Numbered from the stretch's first letter, positions 1 through 8,560 are shown. The stretch is 64,000 nucleotides of DNA from Thalassobaculum fulvum (GCF_014652915.1 NZ_BMZS01000009.1:248001-312000), one strand, 5' to 3'. The notes: generated from the letters alone by a model not told the origin. Program-made: numbers and translations.

Positions 1-1386
1 GCCGAGGCGTTCGCCGCGATCGCCGCCCTGGTCCCCGACAATCCCCGGCCCTGGTACAGCCTGGCCCTGGCGCGGCTGCGCGGCGGGGCCGTGCTGTCCG
101 CCGGTCCGGCCCTGCGCCGGTGCCTGGTCCTGGCCCCGGCGCATGCCGGGGCCTGGGGGCTGGCGTCGCCGGTCACCGGCAAGGCCGCACATCACCTGCG
201 TGCCGCGGTGCTGCCGGACGCCGGCACCGGCATCCTGCGGGCCGCCGCGGTCCAGCGCCAGGAGTCCGGCGACGCCGCGACCGCGGTCGAGCTGCTGGAC
301 CGGGTTCTGGCGCGCGAGCCGGGCGACGGGGAATGCCTGGTCAACCGCGCGATGGCGCTGATCGAACTCGGGCGCAAGCCGGCGGCCCTGGACGACCTGG
401 AGCGGGCGCTGCGGATCGACCCCGCGGACGTGCGGGCGCGCTGGGCGCGCGGCTGGCTGCGCCTCGGCCGGCGCGACTGGGGCGGCACCGCCGACTATGC
501 CGCGCGCTGGCTGGAGCCCGAGCCGGACTCGCGGCAGCGGCTGTTCGGGGCGCCGCTGTGGGACGGCAGCGCGCTGGCCGGGCGGCCGCTGCTGCTGTGG
601 GGGCAGTTCGGGGTCGGCGACGAGATCCTGTTCGCGACCCTGGTCGAGGCGGCGGCCCGACAGGCCGGCGGACCGGTGGTCCTGGAGGCCGACAAGCGCC
701 TGGCCGGCCTGCTCGGGCGCTCGCTCGCCGGGGTCACGGTGGTGCCGCGCGCCGACCCGCCGGATCCGCGGATCGCGGCGGCCGGGCCGGCGGCCCAGTC
801 CTCGACAGCCCGGCTGCCGGCGGTGCTGCCGCGCGACACGGTGCTGTCACCGCGCAGGGCCCCGGCCTTGGCGGCCGATCCCGAGCGCGTCGCCCGTTGG
901 CGCGAGCGCTTTGCGGCGCTGGGGCCGGGGCCGCATATCGGCGTCGCTTGGCGCAGCGGCAACCGGCGGACCGCCGGCCGCAAGTCGATACCGCTCGGCG
1001 AGCTGGCGCCGCTGCTGCGGGCCTCGCCCGGCACCTGGATCAGCCTGCAGTACGACCCGGACCCGGAGGAGACGGCGGAGGTGGCGGCGGCGCGCCGGCC
1101 GGTGCCGCTCGACAACCCGGCGCCCGACATCCGCGACGACCTGGACGAGCTGGCGGCGCAGATCGCCGCGCTCGACGCGGTCGTGACGATCTCGGGGGTC
1201 ACCGCCCATATGGCGGGCGCGCTGGGCGTGCCGGGGCTGGTGCTGATGCAGCGCGATCCGCTGTGGTTCTGGTTCGAGGACGGCGAGACCGTGCCCTGGT
1301 ACCCGAGCCTGGCGGTGCTGCGGCAGCGCGGCACCACCTGGACGGCGGTGATCGCCGAGGCCGCCCGGCGGGTCGCCGGCGGCTGA
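1..1386 (+). CDS. TPR protein with C-terminal glycosyltransferase-like domain (5' truncated)
   Basis: The frame is open from base 1 (reading AEAFAAIAALVPDN), so the N-terminus lies outside the window; the GTG at 91 is only an internal candidate. Residues encoded by roughly 230-480 form tetratricopeptide-like helices (AVELLDRVLAREPGD, ALDDLERALRIDPAD). The remainder resembles the GT9/ADP-heptosyltransferase-like domain common in alphaproteobacterial TPR proteins: a QFGVGDEILFATL loop, an ISGVTAHMAGALGVPG segment where GT-B enzymes bind nucleotide sugar, and an aromatic RDPLWFWFED...WYPS ending. It probably acts in surface-glycan or protein glycosylation. Its position at the head of the carbohydrate cluster supports this, but catalytic activity is not proven from sequence. 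Confidence 0.75.
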   Translation, partial: AEAFAAIAALVPDNPRPWYSLALARLRGGAVLSAGPALRRCLVLAPAHAGAWGLASPVTGKAAHHLRAAVLPDAGTGILRAAAVQRQESGDAATAVELLDRVLAREPGDGECLVNRAMALIELGRKPAALDDLERALRIDPADVRARWARGWLRLGRRDWGGTADYAARWLEPEPDSRQRLFGAPLWDGSALAGRPLLLWGQFGVGDEILFATLVEAAARQAGGPVVLEADKRLAGLLGRSLAGVTVVPRADPPDPRIAAAGPAAQSSTARLPAVLPRDTVLSPRRAPALAADPERVARWRERFAALGPGPHIGVAWRSGNRRTAGRKSIPLGELAPLLRASPGTWISLQYDPDPEETAEVAAARRPVPLDNPAPDIRDDLDELAAQIAALDAVVTISGVTAHMAGALGVPGLVLMQRDPLWFWFEDGETVPWYPSLAVLRQRGTTWTAVIAEAARRVAGG

Positions 1387-1520
1387 GTCGGGTGCGCTCC
1401 GCCGGGGCGGTCGTTGCATCGCCGCAAGGCCGGCATGCGCCGACGGCCCTTGGCCGGCGCCCCGGTCCGCGCTAGAGACGGTCTGCGAACCGACGAAACC
1501 GCTGACGGACCCGTCGACCC

Positions 1521-2339
1521 ATGGCTCTCATCGAACGCTTCACCACCGCCCAGGAAGACGAACTCGCCCGCGAGTTCCTGGCGAACGGCTACGTCGTGCG
1601 CGACGTCGACGACCGCGCCGCCCTGGATGCGCTGCGGCACGAGATCGTGCGGCTGGCCTGCGAGCACCTGAAGTGCGACCTGCCGGCCGACGACGGCGCC
1701 TTCCTGAACGGCATCCACCAGCGCGTCACGGTGGCCGAGATCAACGCCCTGCGGCTGCACGTGTTCAACGGCCTGAACGCCCATTCCTGGTGCCGGCCGA
1801 CCTACCTGTCGCTGGCGCGCTCGATCGTCGAGGGCGTGGTCGGCAACGAACTGGCCATGCAGAACAAGGTCAACCTGTCGGTCCAGATGCCGAACGACGA
1901 GACCTCGACCCTGGCGGTGCACGCCGACGTCTGGTCGGCCGAGACCCCGTACGAGGTGGTCGAGTGGACACCGCTGGTCGACGTCTACGATACCAAGGCG
2001 ATGTACATCCTGCGGCCGGAGGTGAACCGGACGGTGCGCGAGCGGATGAGCACCCTGAAGGACGGCGGTCGCGAGTTCGACCTGTTCGAGGCCTACAAGG
2101 ACGAGTTCCACTGGGTGCCGGTGAAGTACGGCCAGACCCTGGTGTTCTCGCCGATCCTGCTGCACGGCAACGTGCGCAACGACACCGCTGAGAGCCGCTG
2201 GTCGCTGAACTGCCGGCTGACCGGGCTGTTCACGCCGTACGCCAGCGACGAGAAGTGCCTGGGCCGGTTCTACACCCCGGTCACCCCGAAGGTCGCGAGC
2301 CGGATCGGGATGAACTTCCGGGCACCGGAGGGCTTCTGA
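1521..2339 (+). CDS. Sporadic carbohydrate cluster 2OG-Fe(II) oxygenase
   Basis: This 272-residue protein resembles the 2-oxoglutarate/Fe(II) oxygenases found in sporadic carbohydrate biosynthesis clusters (TIGR04324-like, assigned from memory of the family). The expected iron facial triad is visible as HAD (His134, Asp136) and LLHGN (His215), with a downstream Arg in ESRWSLNCRL as the likely 2OG anchor. Such enzymes hydroxylate or desaturate using O2; the substrate is presumably a sugar intermediate made by the neighbours. ATG was chosen because the protein starts naturally there and no upstream homologous sequence is seen. Its stop overlaps the next gene's start by one base (TGATG), so the two are probably translationally coupled. 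Confidence 0.75.
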   Translation: MALIERFTTAQEDELAREFLANGYVVRDVDDRAALDALRHEIVRLACEHLKCDLPADDGAFLNGIHQRVTVAEINALRLHVFNGLNAHSWCRPTYLSLARSIVEGVVGNELAMQNKVNLSVQMPNDETSTLAVHADVWSAETPYEVVEWTPLVDVYDTKAMYILRPEVNRTVRERMSTLKDGGREFDLFEAYKDEFHWVPVKYGQTLVFSPILLHGNVRNDTAESRWSLNCRLTGLFTPYASDEKCLGRFYTPVTPKVASRIGMNFRAPEGF

Positions 2340-2857
2340 TGGGCACCGGCGCCAAACCGGACGCCCCGGCCACCACCACCCCGACCGCCACTACGCCGGC
2401 TCTGGCCAACCGGCAACGGTCCGGCCTGCAGGGCTATGTCACCCACCAGTCGTTCAAGGGCATGCGGATGCCGGCGACCGTGCAGAACCTGGTGATGCGC
2501 GACTACATCACCCGGCTCGGCGCCCAGCTCCGGCTGTCGGTCGGCGAGTATTATTTCGACAACTGCTACGTCCAGCTCTACTCGATGCTCCGCAAGCTCG
2601 ACGAGCTGGAGGGCATCGTGATGTGCAGCCTGTTCATGCTGCCGTCCGACCCGGCCAAGCGGCGCTGGATCTACGACCGCTTCCTGGAGAGCGGGGCGGC
2701 CCTGCACTGCGTGTTCGAGGGCCTCGTGATCCGGGACGAGGAGAGCGTGCAGCGCGCCGAGGAACTGCTGCAGATGAACGCCGCGCTCGACGTCGCGCCG
2801 ACCGCCATCGACCCGGCGCTGATGCCGCCGATCGACGGCATCGACACCTTCACCTGA
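2339..2857 (+). CDS. LIC12192-type sporadic carbohydrate cluster protein
   Basis: The 172-residue product matches my memory of the LIC12192/TIGR04323 'sporadic carbohydrate cluster' family, whose biochemical role is not known. The first ~38 residues are Thr/Pro/Ala-rich and probably disordered; the conserved body starts at GLQGYVTHQSFKGMRMPATV and contains RDYITRLG, YVQLYSMLRKLDELEGI and IYDRFLESGA, which read as alternating alpha/beta. The chosen ATG lies inside the TGATG overlap with the oxygenase stop; the longer frame upstream is only antigenic shadow of that gene. Co-occurrence of this family with the oxygenase is the main functional clue. Confidence 0.75.
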   Translation: MGTGAKPDAPATTTPTATTPALANRQRSGLQGYVTHQSFKGMRMPATVQNLVMRDYITRLGAQLRLSVGEYYFDNCYVQLYSMLRKLDELEGIVMCSLFMLPSDPAKRRWIYDRFLESGAALHCVFEGLVIRDEESVQRAEELLQMNAALDVAPTAIDPALMPPIDGIDTFT

Positions 2858-2906
2858 CCGACGGCCCGAGCGACCGGCGCGGCACCGGCCGCGACGGTTG
2901 CGCGCC

Positions 2907-2935
2907 TTGCCGCGCCGGGTCAAAACCGTTATACG
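2907..2935 (+). promoter_or_regulatory. Candidate sigma-70-type promoter upstream of the epimerase
   Basis: TTGCCG (2907-2912) and TATACG (2930-2935) are separated by 17 bases in the 138-base gap before the epimerase at 2996. Transcription would begin just before the hairpin at 2946-2968. The match is partial and unsupported by data. Confidence 0.35.
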
Positions 2936-2945
2936 ACCGCCACCG

Positions 2946-2968
2946 AAACGGTCCCGCGGGGACCGTTT
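2946..2968 (+). other. Perfect 10-bp hairpin in the epimerase leader
   Basis: AAACGGTCCC (2946-2955), loop GCG, then GGGACCGTTT (2959-2968) form a perfect stem 27 bases before the ATG at 2996. It could terminate read-through from the upstream pair, attenuate, or stabilise the 5' end of a new transcript. It lacks the long T run of a classical terminator. Confidence 0.5.
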
Positions 2969-2995
2969 GCGCTCGCTGATTTCCGGGATCCCGTC

Positions 2996-4012
2996 ATGAC
3001 CGATCAGACCATCAACCGCGTCCTCGTCACCGGCGGTGCCGGCTATGTCGGGTCCGTGCTGACGCCGAAGCTGCTCGACGCCGGTTACGAGGTCGTGGTG
3101 TTCGACATCCAGTACTTCGGCGACGACTTCCTGCCGAAGAGCAACCCCAAGCTCACCTCGATCAAGGGCGACCTGCGCGACACCGCCGCGTTCGCCGAGG
3201 CGGTGAAGGGCTGCGACGCGGTCATCCACCTGGCCTGCATCTCCAACGACCCGAGCTTCATCCTCGACCCGAACCTGTCGAAGTCGATCAACTACGACTG
3301 CTTCGAGCCGATGGTGCTCGCCTCCAAGGCGGCCGGCGTGAAGCGGTTCGTGTACGCCTCGACCAGCTCGGTCTACGGCGTGTCGGATTCGCCGGACGTC
3401 ACCGAGGACCACCCGCTGGTCCCGCTGACCGACTACAACAAGTACAAGGGCATGTGCGAGCCGCTGCTGTGGAAGCACATCTCCGACGACTTCGTGGGCG
3501 TGACCATCCGCCCGGCGACGGTGTGCGGCTACGGCCCGCGCATGCGCCTCGACCTGTCGGTCAACATCCTGACCAACCACGCGGTCAACAACGGCAAGAT
3601 CACGGTGTTCGGCGGCAGCCAGCTGCGTCCGAACATCCATGTCGAGGACGTCACCGACCTGTACGTCGACCTGCTGACGCAGCCGGCCGAGAAGATCCAG
3701 GGCGAGACCTTCAACGCCGGCTACCAGAACATGTCGATCTCCGACATCGCCGAGGTGGTGAAGAAGGTCGTCGAGGAGGAGTTCCCGGGCCGGCCGCCGA
3801 TCGACATCGTCACCACGCCGACCGACGACATCCGCTCGTACCACGTCAACTCCGACAAGATCCGCAACAAGATCGGCTTCCAGCCGAAGCGGACGGTCGA
3901 GGACGCGGTGCGCGGGCTGTGCCGGGCGTTCCGCGAAGGCAAGCTGCCGAACTCGCTGACCGACGACAAGTACTTCAACGTCAAGACCATGCAGAAGCTG
4001 ACCGCCGCCTGA
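2996..4012 (+). CDS. NAD-dependent epimerase/dehydratase (extended SDR)
   Basis: A 338-residue extended short-chain dehydrogenase. The NAD-binding Rossmann motif VTGGAGYVGS lies at residues 11-20 and the catalytic set is intact: Ser124/125 in ASTSSVYG and Tyr147-xxx-Lys151 (YNKYK). Family members epimerise, dehydrate or reduce nucleotide-diphosphate sugars in the cytoplasm. The C-terminal substrate domain contains RPATVCGYGPRMRLD and GGSQLRPNIHVEDV, which is typical. It is the first gene after a 138-base gap carrying a candidate promoter and hairpin, so it may head the main biosynthetic transcript. The exact sugar cannot be told from sequence. Confidence 0.85.
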   Translation: MTDQTINRVLVTGGAGYVGSVLTPKLLDAGYEVVVFDIQYFGDDFLPKSNPKLTSIKGDLRDTAAFAEAVKGCDAVIHLACISNDPSFILDPNLSKSINYDCFEPMVLASKAAGVKRFVYASTSSVYGVSDSPDVTEDHPLVPLTDYNKYKGMCEPLLWKHISDDFVGVTIRPATVCGYGPRMRLDLSVNILTNHAVNNGKITVFGGSQLRPNIHVEDVTDLYVDLLTQPAEKIQGETFNAGYQNMSISDIAEVVKKVVEEEFPGRPPIDIVTTPTDDIRSYHVNSDKIRNKIGFQPKRTVEDAVRGLCRAFREGKLPNSLTDDKYFNVKTMQKLTAA

Positions 4013-4039
4013 TCGGGGCGGGCGGGAGCCGGAGGCGAA

Positions 4040-4645
4040 ATGGCGTCGCACGCTGAAACCTACCTGGCCCAGGCGGCCGAGATCTGCCGGACCATCGACC
4101 CGGCCGAGGTCGAGGCGATGGTCGCGGCCCTGGTCGCCCTGCGGGCCCGGGGCGGGCGCCTGTTCATCCTCGGGGTCGGCGGCTCGGCCGCCAACTGCGG
4201 GCACGCGGTCAACGACTTCCGCAAGCTGTGCGGCATCGAGGCCTATGCCCCGACCGACAACGTCGCCGAGCTGACCGCCCGGACCAACGACGAGGGCTGG
4301 GAGAGCGTGTTCGCCGGCTGGCTCGAGGTCAGCCGGGCGAACGACAAGGACGCGATCCTGGTGTTCTCGGTCGGCGGCGGCTCGCGCGAGCGCAACGTCA
4401 GCCCGAACCTGGTGCTGGCGCTGGAGTACGCCAAGCAGCAAGGCCTGACGATCCTGGGCGTGGTCGGCCGCGACGGCGGCTACACCAAGCAGGTCGGGGA
4501 CCACGTGCTGGTGATCCCGACCGTCGACCCGAACCACATCACGCCGCACTCCGAGGCGTTCCAGGCGGTGGTCTGGCACGGCCTGGTGTGCCATCCGGAC
4601 CTGATGGCGCGCGCCAACCGGTGGGAGGGCCTGACCCGGTCGTGA
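4040..4645 (+). CDS. SIS-domain sugar isomerase, GmhA-like
   Basis: This 201-residue protein is a single SIS (sugar isomerase) domain: LFILGVGGSAANCGHAVNDFRK near residues 41-62 and ILVFSVGGGSRERN near 107-120 bind the sugar phosphate, and HITPHSEAFQAVVWH near the C-terminus supplies the conserved Glu/His. GmhA converts sedoheptulose 7-phosphate to D-glycero-D-manno-heptose 7-phosphate. The assignment is strengthened by the next gene (GmhB-like phosphatase, overlapping by 4 bases), a transaldolase and a HldE-like protein, which together form a heptose activation set. A different ketose phosphate substrate is possible. Confidence 0.75.
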   Translation: MASHAETYLAQAAEICRTIDPAEVEAMVAALVALRARGGRLFILGVGGSAANCGHAVNDFRKLCGIEAYAPTDNVAELTARTNDEGWESVFAGWLEVSRANDKDAILVFSVGGGSRERNVSPNLVLALEYAKQQGLTILGVVGRDGGYTKQVGDHVLVIPTVDPNHITPHSEAFQAVVWHGLVCHPDLMARANRWEGLTRS

Positions 4646-5190
4646 GCGCCCGGCGGCGAGCGGTCTTCCTCGACCGCGACGGGGTTCTGGTCGCGACCGA
4701 GGTGCGTGACGGCAAGCCGATCGCGGCCCTGACCCTGGACGGGTTCGCGATCCTGCCCGAGGCGCCCGCCGCGGTGGCCGCCCTGAAGGCGGCCGGCTTC
4801 GTGACGGTGGTGGCCACCAACCAGCCGGAGATGGCCCGCGGCAACGTCGATTCGGCCACCATGGAGGCCATGCACGCCCGGCTGAAGGCGGCCATGCCGA
4901 TCGATGCGGTGTATGTCTGTCCGCACGACTCGGGAGAAGGCTGCGGTTGCCGGAAGCCGGCGCCCGGCATGTTGGTGCAGGCGGCCGACGACCTCGACCT
5001 GGACCTTCCGGCCAGCTACATGGTGGGCGATCGCTGGCGCGACGTGGGGGCCGGCCGGGCCGCCGGCTGCACGACCGTGCTGATCGAGCGCGGCTACACC
5101 GAGCCGGAGCGGCTGGAGCCGGACTTGACGGCGGGCGACGTCGCGGAGGCGGCCGCCCTGATTCTCGACCGCGAGAATGCGGTCGGCTGA
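4642..5190 (+). CDS. gmhB: HAD-IIIA phosphatase, GmhB-like (heptose bisphosphate 7-phosphatase)
   Basis: The 182-residue product has all four HAD motifs: FLDRDGV (nucleophile Asp), VATNQPEMARG (motif II), CRKPAPG (motif III Lys) and MVGDRWRDVGAG (motif IV acidic pair). The Cys/His zinc-loop CPHDSGEGCGC, typical of GmhB, precedes motif III. GmhB removes the C7 phosphate from heptose 1,7-bisphosphate before nucleotidylation. The start is GTG at 4642, giving a 4-base GTGA overlap with the isomerase stop; the longer upstream frame is out-of-frame shadow of gmhA. Confidence is high for the fold, moderate for the exact substrate. Confidence 0.8.
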   Translation: MSARRRAVFLDRDGVLVATEVRDGKPIAALTLDGFAILPEAPAAVAALKAAGFVTVVATNQPEMARGNVDSATMEAMHARLKAAMPIDAVYVCPHDSGEGCGCRKPAPGMLVQAADDLDLDLPASYMVGDRWRDVGAGRAAGCTTVLIERGYTEPERLEPDLTAGDVAEAAALILDRENAVG

Positions 5191-5235
5191 CCTGTCGGGC
5201 CGCGAACGCGCGGGCCGGCGACCTGGAGGACGAGC

Positions 5236-5964
5236 ATGACGGTCAAATCGGTCGACGACCTCAAGATCAAGATCTTCGCCGACGGTGCCGATCTCGAGGG
5301 AATGAAGGCGATGGCCGCCAAGCCCTGGATCAAGGGGCTGACGACCAATCCGACGCTGATGCGCAAGGCCGGCGTGACCGACTACGCCGCCTTCGCCCGC
5401 CAGGTCCTCGACGCCATCACCGACAAGCCGATCTCGTTCGAGGTGTTCGCCGACGATCCCGACGAGATGATCGCGCACGGCCGGGTGATCGGCGGCTGGG
5501 GGCCGAACGTCAACGTGAAGATCCCGGTGACCAACACCGCCGGCCAGTTCATGGGCGCGCCGATCTCGGCGCTGTCGAAGGCAGGCGTGGTGGTCAACGT
5601 GACCGCGATCATGACCCCGGGCCAGGTCGAGGCGGTGGCCGAGGCGCTGGATCCCGAGACCCCGGCGATCGTGTCGGTGTTCGCCGGCCGGGTCGCCGAC
5701 ACCGGCCGCGACCCGGTGCCGCTGATGTCGGCCTGCCTGGAGGTCCTGAAGACCCGGCCGAAGGCGGAGCTGCTGTGGGCCAGCCCGCGCGAGCTGCTGA
5801 ACATCATCCAGGCCGACGCCATGGGCTGCCACATCATCACCGTCACCAACGACCTGCTGGCCAAGCTCGGCGGCCTCGGCAAGGACCTCGACCAGTTCAG
5901 CCTGGAGACCGTCCGGATGTTCGAGGGCGACGCCAAGGCGGCCGGCTACACCATCCCCAGCTGA
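5236..5964 (+). CDS. Transaldolase-family aldolase
   Basis: A 242-residue single-domain transaldolase/fructose-6-phosphate aldolase-like TIM barrel. The Schiff-base lysine is Lys95 in VNVKIPVTN, and the amino-terminal phosphate-site motif GLTTNPTLM sits at residues 34-42. It is slightly longer than the ~220-residue F6P-aldolase subfamily. Transaldolases move a dihydroxyacetone unit between sugar phosphates and can yield or consume sedoheptulose 7-phosphate. Its location between GmhA/GmhB-like genes and a HldE-like gene suggests it supplies a dedicated sugar-phosphate precursor instead of serving central metabolism. Start ATG is preceded by a GGAGG-like site. Confidence 0.8.
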   Translation: MTVKSVDDLKIKIFADGADLEGMKAMAAKPWIKGLTTNPTLMRKAGVTDYAAFARQVLDAITDKPISFEVFADDPDEMIAHGRVIGGWGPNVNVKIPVTNTAGQFMGAPISALSKAGVVVNVTAIMTPGQVEAVAEALDPETPAIVSVFAGRVADTGRDPVPLMSACLEVLKTRPKAELLWASPRELLNIIQADAMGCHIITVTNDLLAKLGGLGKDLDQFSLETVRMFEGDAKAAGYTIPS

Positions 5965-5984
5965 CCCGGATCGGAAAGCCACCC

Positions 5985-6998
5985 ATGGCGGACAAGCCTT
6001 ACGCGGTCGTCACCGGCGGCGCGGGATTCATCGGCAGCCACATGGTAGACCTGCTGCTGTCGCGCGGCTATCGCGTGCGGGCGATCGACAACCTGACCGG
6101 TGGGCGCGAGCTCAACCTGGCCCATCACGGCGACAGCCCGGACCTGGTCCGCGATTTCCGCGACATCCGGGCCCTGGCGGCCGACGACGACGCCTTCGCG
6201 GGCGCGCGCTACGTGTTCCACTTCGCCGGCATCGGCGACATCGTGCCGTCGATCGAGCGGCCGCTGGAATACATGGAGGTCAACGTCCAGGGCACCGCCC
6301 GGGTGCTCGAGGCGTCGCGCAACGCCGGCGTGAAGAAGCTGGTCTATGCGGCCTCGTCGTCCTGCTACGGCCTGGCCGACACCCCGACCCGCGAGGATCA
6401 TCCGATCCGCCCGCAGTATCCCTACGCGCTCTCGAAGTACCAGGGCGAGCAGGCGGCGTTCCACTGGCAGCAGGTGTACGGCCTGCCGGTCAACTCGGTG
6501 CGGATCTTCAACGCCTACGGCACGCGGTCGCGGACCTCGGGCGCCTACGGCGCGGTGTTCGGCGTGTTCCTGCGCCAGAAGATCGCCGGCACCCCGTTCA
6601 CCGTGGTCGGCGACGGCACCCAGACCCGCGACTTCCTGTTCGTCACCGACGTGGCCCGCGCCTTCCTGGCGGCGGCCGAGACCGACCGGACCGGCGAGAC
6701 CTGGAACCTGGGCGCCGGCAACCCGCAGTCGGTCAACCGGCTGGTCGAGCTGCTGGGCGGCGAGAAGGTGCACATTCCGAAGCGGCCGGGCGAGCCCGAC
6801 TGCACCTGGGCGGACATCTCCAAGATCACGCGCGACCTCGGCTGGAAGCAGGAAGTCTCGTTCGAGGAGGGCGTCGGCCGGATGCTGGCCCAGCTCGACT
6901 ACTGGCGCGAGGCGCCGTTGTGGACACCGGACAGCATCGCCCGGGCCACCAAGACCTGGTTCGACTATCTCGGCAAGGAAGGGGGCGACAAGCGGTGA
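5985..6998 (+). CDS. NAD-dependent epimerase/dehydratase, UDP-sugar 4-epimerase-like
   Basis: A 337-residue extended SDR. It has VTGGAGFIGSHM (residues 9-20), an acidic end of beta-2 (AIDNLTGG) expected for NAD(H), Ser at ASSSCYG and Tyr147-xxx-Lys151 (YALSK). The segment RIFNAYGTRSR and GDGTQTRDFLFVTDVARA are typical of UDP-glucose 4-epimerase/UDP-glucuronate epimerase relatives. It probably acts on a nucleotide sugar made within this cluster. The start at 5985 (ATG, 20 bases after the transaldolase stop) is preferred; the open frame extends upstream only as antisense-like shadow. Its end overlaps the next gene's GTG by four bases. Confidence 0.85.
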   Translation: MADKPYAVVTGGAGFIGSHMVDLLLSRGYRVRAIDNLTGGRELNLAHHGDSPDLVRDFRDIRALAADDDAFAGARYVFHFAGIGDIVPSIERPLEYMEVNVQGTARVLEASRNAGVKKLVYAASSSCYGLADTPTREDHPIRPQYPYALSKYQGEQAAFHWQQVYGLPVNSVRIFNAYGTRSRTSGAYGAVFGVFLRQKIAGTPFTVVGDGTQTRDFLFVTDVARAFLAAAETDRTGETWNLGAGNPQSVNRLVELLGGEKVHIPKRPGEPDCTWADISKITRDLGWKQEVSFEEGVGRMLAQLDYWREAPLWTPDSIARATKTWFDYLGKEGGDKR

Positions 6999-8536
6999 TC
7001 GACGACGCCTTTAAGCACAAGATCAAATCGGCCGCCGAGATCGCCGAGATCATCGGCGCGCCGCCGCGCAAGACCAAGATCGTGATGTGCCACGGCACCT
7101 TCGACCTGGTCCATCCCGGACACATCCGGCACCTGGTGTACGCCCGCTCGAAGGGCGCCAAGCTGGTGGTCGGCGTGACCGCCGACGCGCACGTCAAGAA
7201 GGCGGACCACCGGCCGTTCGTGCCCGAGGGCCTGCGCGCCATGAACCTGGCGGCGCTGGAGACCGTCGACTACGTGACGATCGACCCGAACGCGACGCCG
7301 ATCGAGAACATCCTGACGATCAAGCCCGACTACTTCGTGAAGGGCTACGAGTACCAGAAGGGCGGCCTGCACCCGCGTACTGCGGAGGAGAAGCAGGCGG
7401 TCGAGAGCTACGGCGGCGAGGTCATCTTCACGCCGGGCGACATCGTGTACTCGTCGTCGGCGATCATCGAGTCCGGCCCGCCTGACCTGGCGGTCGAGAA
7501 GCTGATCAACCTGCTGGACGGCGAGAACCGCAGCTTCGACGACCTGAAGCGAGCAGTCGAGGGGCTGGCCGGCGCGCGGGCGCACGTCGTCGGCGACACC
7601 ATCGTCGACTCGCTGACCGTCACCTCGATGATCGGCGCCAGCGGCAAGACCCCGACCATCAGCGTTCGCTACGAGGGCAAGCGCGACTATGTCGGCGGCG
7701 CCGGCATCGTGGCCAAGCACGTGAAGGCCGCCGGGGCCGAGGTCACCTTCTCGACGGTGCTCGGCGAGGATGCGCTTGCCGACTTCGTGCGCCAGGACCT
7801 GGCCGAGGCCGGCGTCACGCTGAACGCGATCGTCGATCCGACCCGGCCGACCATCAACAAGAACGCCATCGTCGCCGACGGCTACAGGATGCTGAAGATC
7901 GACACGCTCGACAACCGGGCGGTGTCGGAGCAGATCTGCAAGCAGCTCTGCAAGGCGATCCGCGAGGTGCCGTCGGACGCCGTGATGTTCAGCGACTTCC
8001 GGCACGGCATATTCAGCCGGGAATCGATCCCGCAGATGACCGACGCGATCCCGGCTGGCCGCTTCAAGGTCGCCGACAGCCAGGTCGCGAGCCGCTGGGG
8101 CAACATTCTGGAGTTCCGGGGCTTCGACCTGATCACCCCGAACGAGAAGGAAGCCCGGTTCTCGCTGGGCGACCAGGACACGGTCATCCGGCCGCTCGGC
8201 AACAAGCTGTACGACGAGGCGCAGTGCCGGGTGCTGATCCTCAAGCTCGGCGCCCGCGGCCTGATGACCTTCCGCGAGGCCGGCGGCGAGCCGCGCAGCT
8301 TCTTCGGGGTCGACAGCTTCGCCGACCACGTGGTCGACGCGGTCGGCTCCGGCGACGCGCTGCTGGCCTATGCCACGCTCGCGCTCAAGACCACCGGCGA
8401 CCCGGTGATCGCGTCGATTCTGGGGGCGATGGCGGCGGCCGCCGAGTGCGAGTTGGACGGCAACATCCCGGTCGAGCCGGAGATGGTGCTGAAGAAGATC
8501 GAGACCTACGAGCGCCGCGCCAATTTCGGCGGCTGA
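6995..8536 (+). CDS. HldE-like bifunctional enzyme with reversed domain order (nucleotidyltransferase-PfkB kinase)
   Basis: The 513-residue protein has an N-terminal cytidylyltransferase-like domain (CHGTFDLVHPGHIRHL, with the HxGH motif at His40-His43) and a C-terminal ribokinase/PfkB domain from about residue 183, ending in the anion-hole signature DAVGSGDA at 448-455. Canonical HldE/RfaE carries the kinase first and the nucleotidyltransferase second, so the order here is swapped. The likely role is phosphorylation of heptose 7-phosphate (or a similar sugar) and transfer of a nucleotide to the sugar 1-phosphate, completing the GmhA/GmhB route. GTG start gives a GTGA overlap with the epimerase stop. 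Nucleotide specificity (ADP, CDP or GDP) is unknown. Confidence 0.8.
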   Translation: MIDDAFKHKIKSAAEIAEIIGAPPRKTKIVMCHGTFDLVHPGHIRHLVYARSKGAKLVVGVTADAHVKKADHRPFVPEGLRAMNLAALETVDYVTIDPNATPIENILTIKPDYFVKGYEYQKGGLHPRTAEEKQAVESYGGEVIFTPGDIVYSSSAIIESGPPDLAVEKLINLLDGENRSFDDLKRAVEGLAGARAHVVGDTIVDSLTVTSMIGASGKTPTISVRYEGKRDYVGGAGIVAKHVKAAGAEVTFSTVLGEDALADFVRQDLAEAGVTLNAIVDPTRPTINKNAIVADGYRMLKIDTLDNRAVSEQICKQLCKAIREVPSDAVMFSDFRHGIFSRESIPQMTDAIPAGRFKVADSQVASRWGNILEFRGFDLITPNEKEARFSLGDQDTVIRPLGNKLYDEAQCRVLILKLGARGLMTFREAGGEPRSFFGVDSFADHVVDAVGSGDALLAYATLALKTTGDPVIASILGAMAAAAECELDGNIPVEPEMVLKKIETYERRANFGG

Positions 8537-8560
8537 CCGGAACCGAGGGGCGAGGCGGAG

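Noticed and set aside
2270-4594. 774-codon open frame on the minus strand opposite the epimerase and isomerase genes
   Set aside because: It is the antisense frame of well-recognised genes; the translation is His/Arg/Asp-rich low-complexity typical of GC-rich shadow ORFs.
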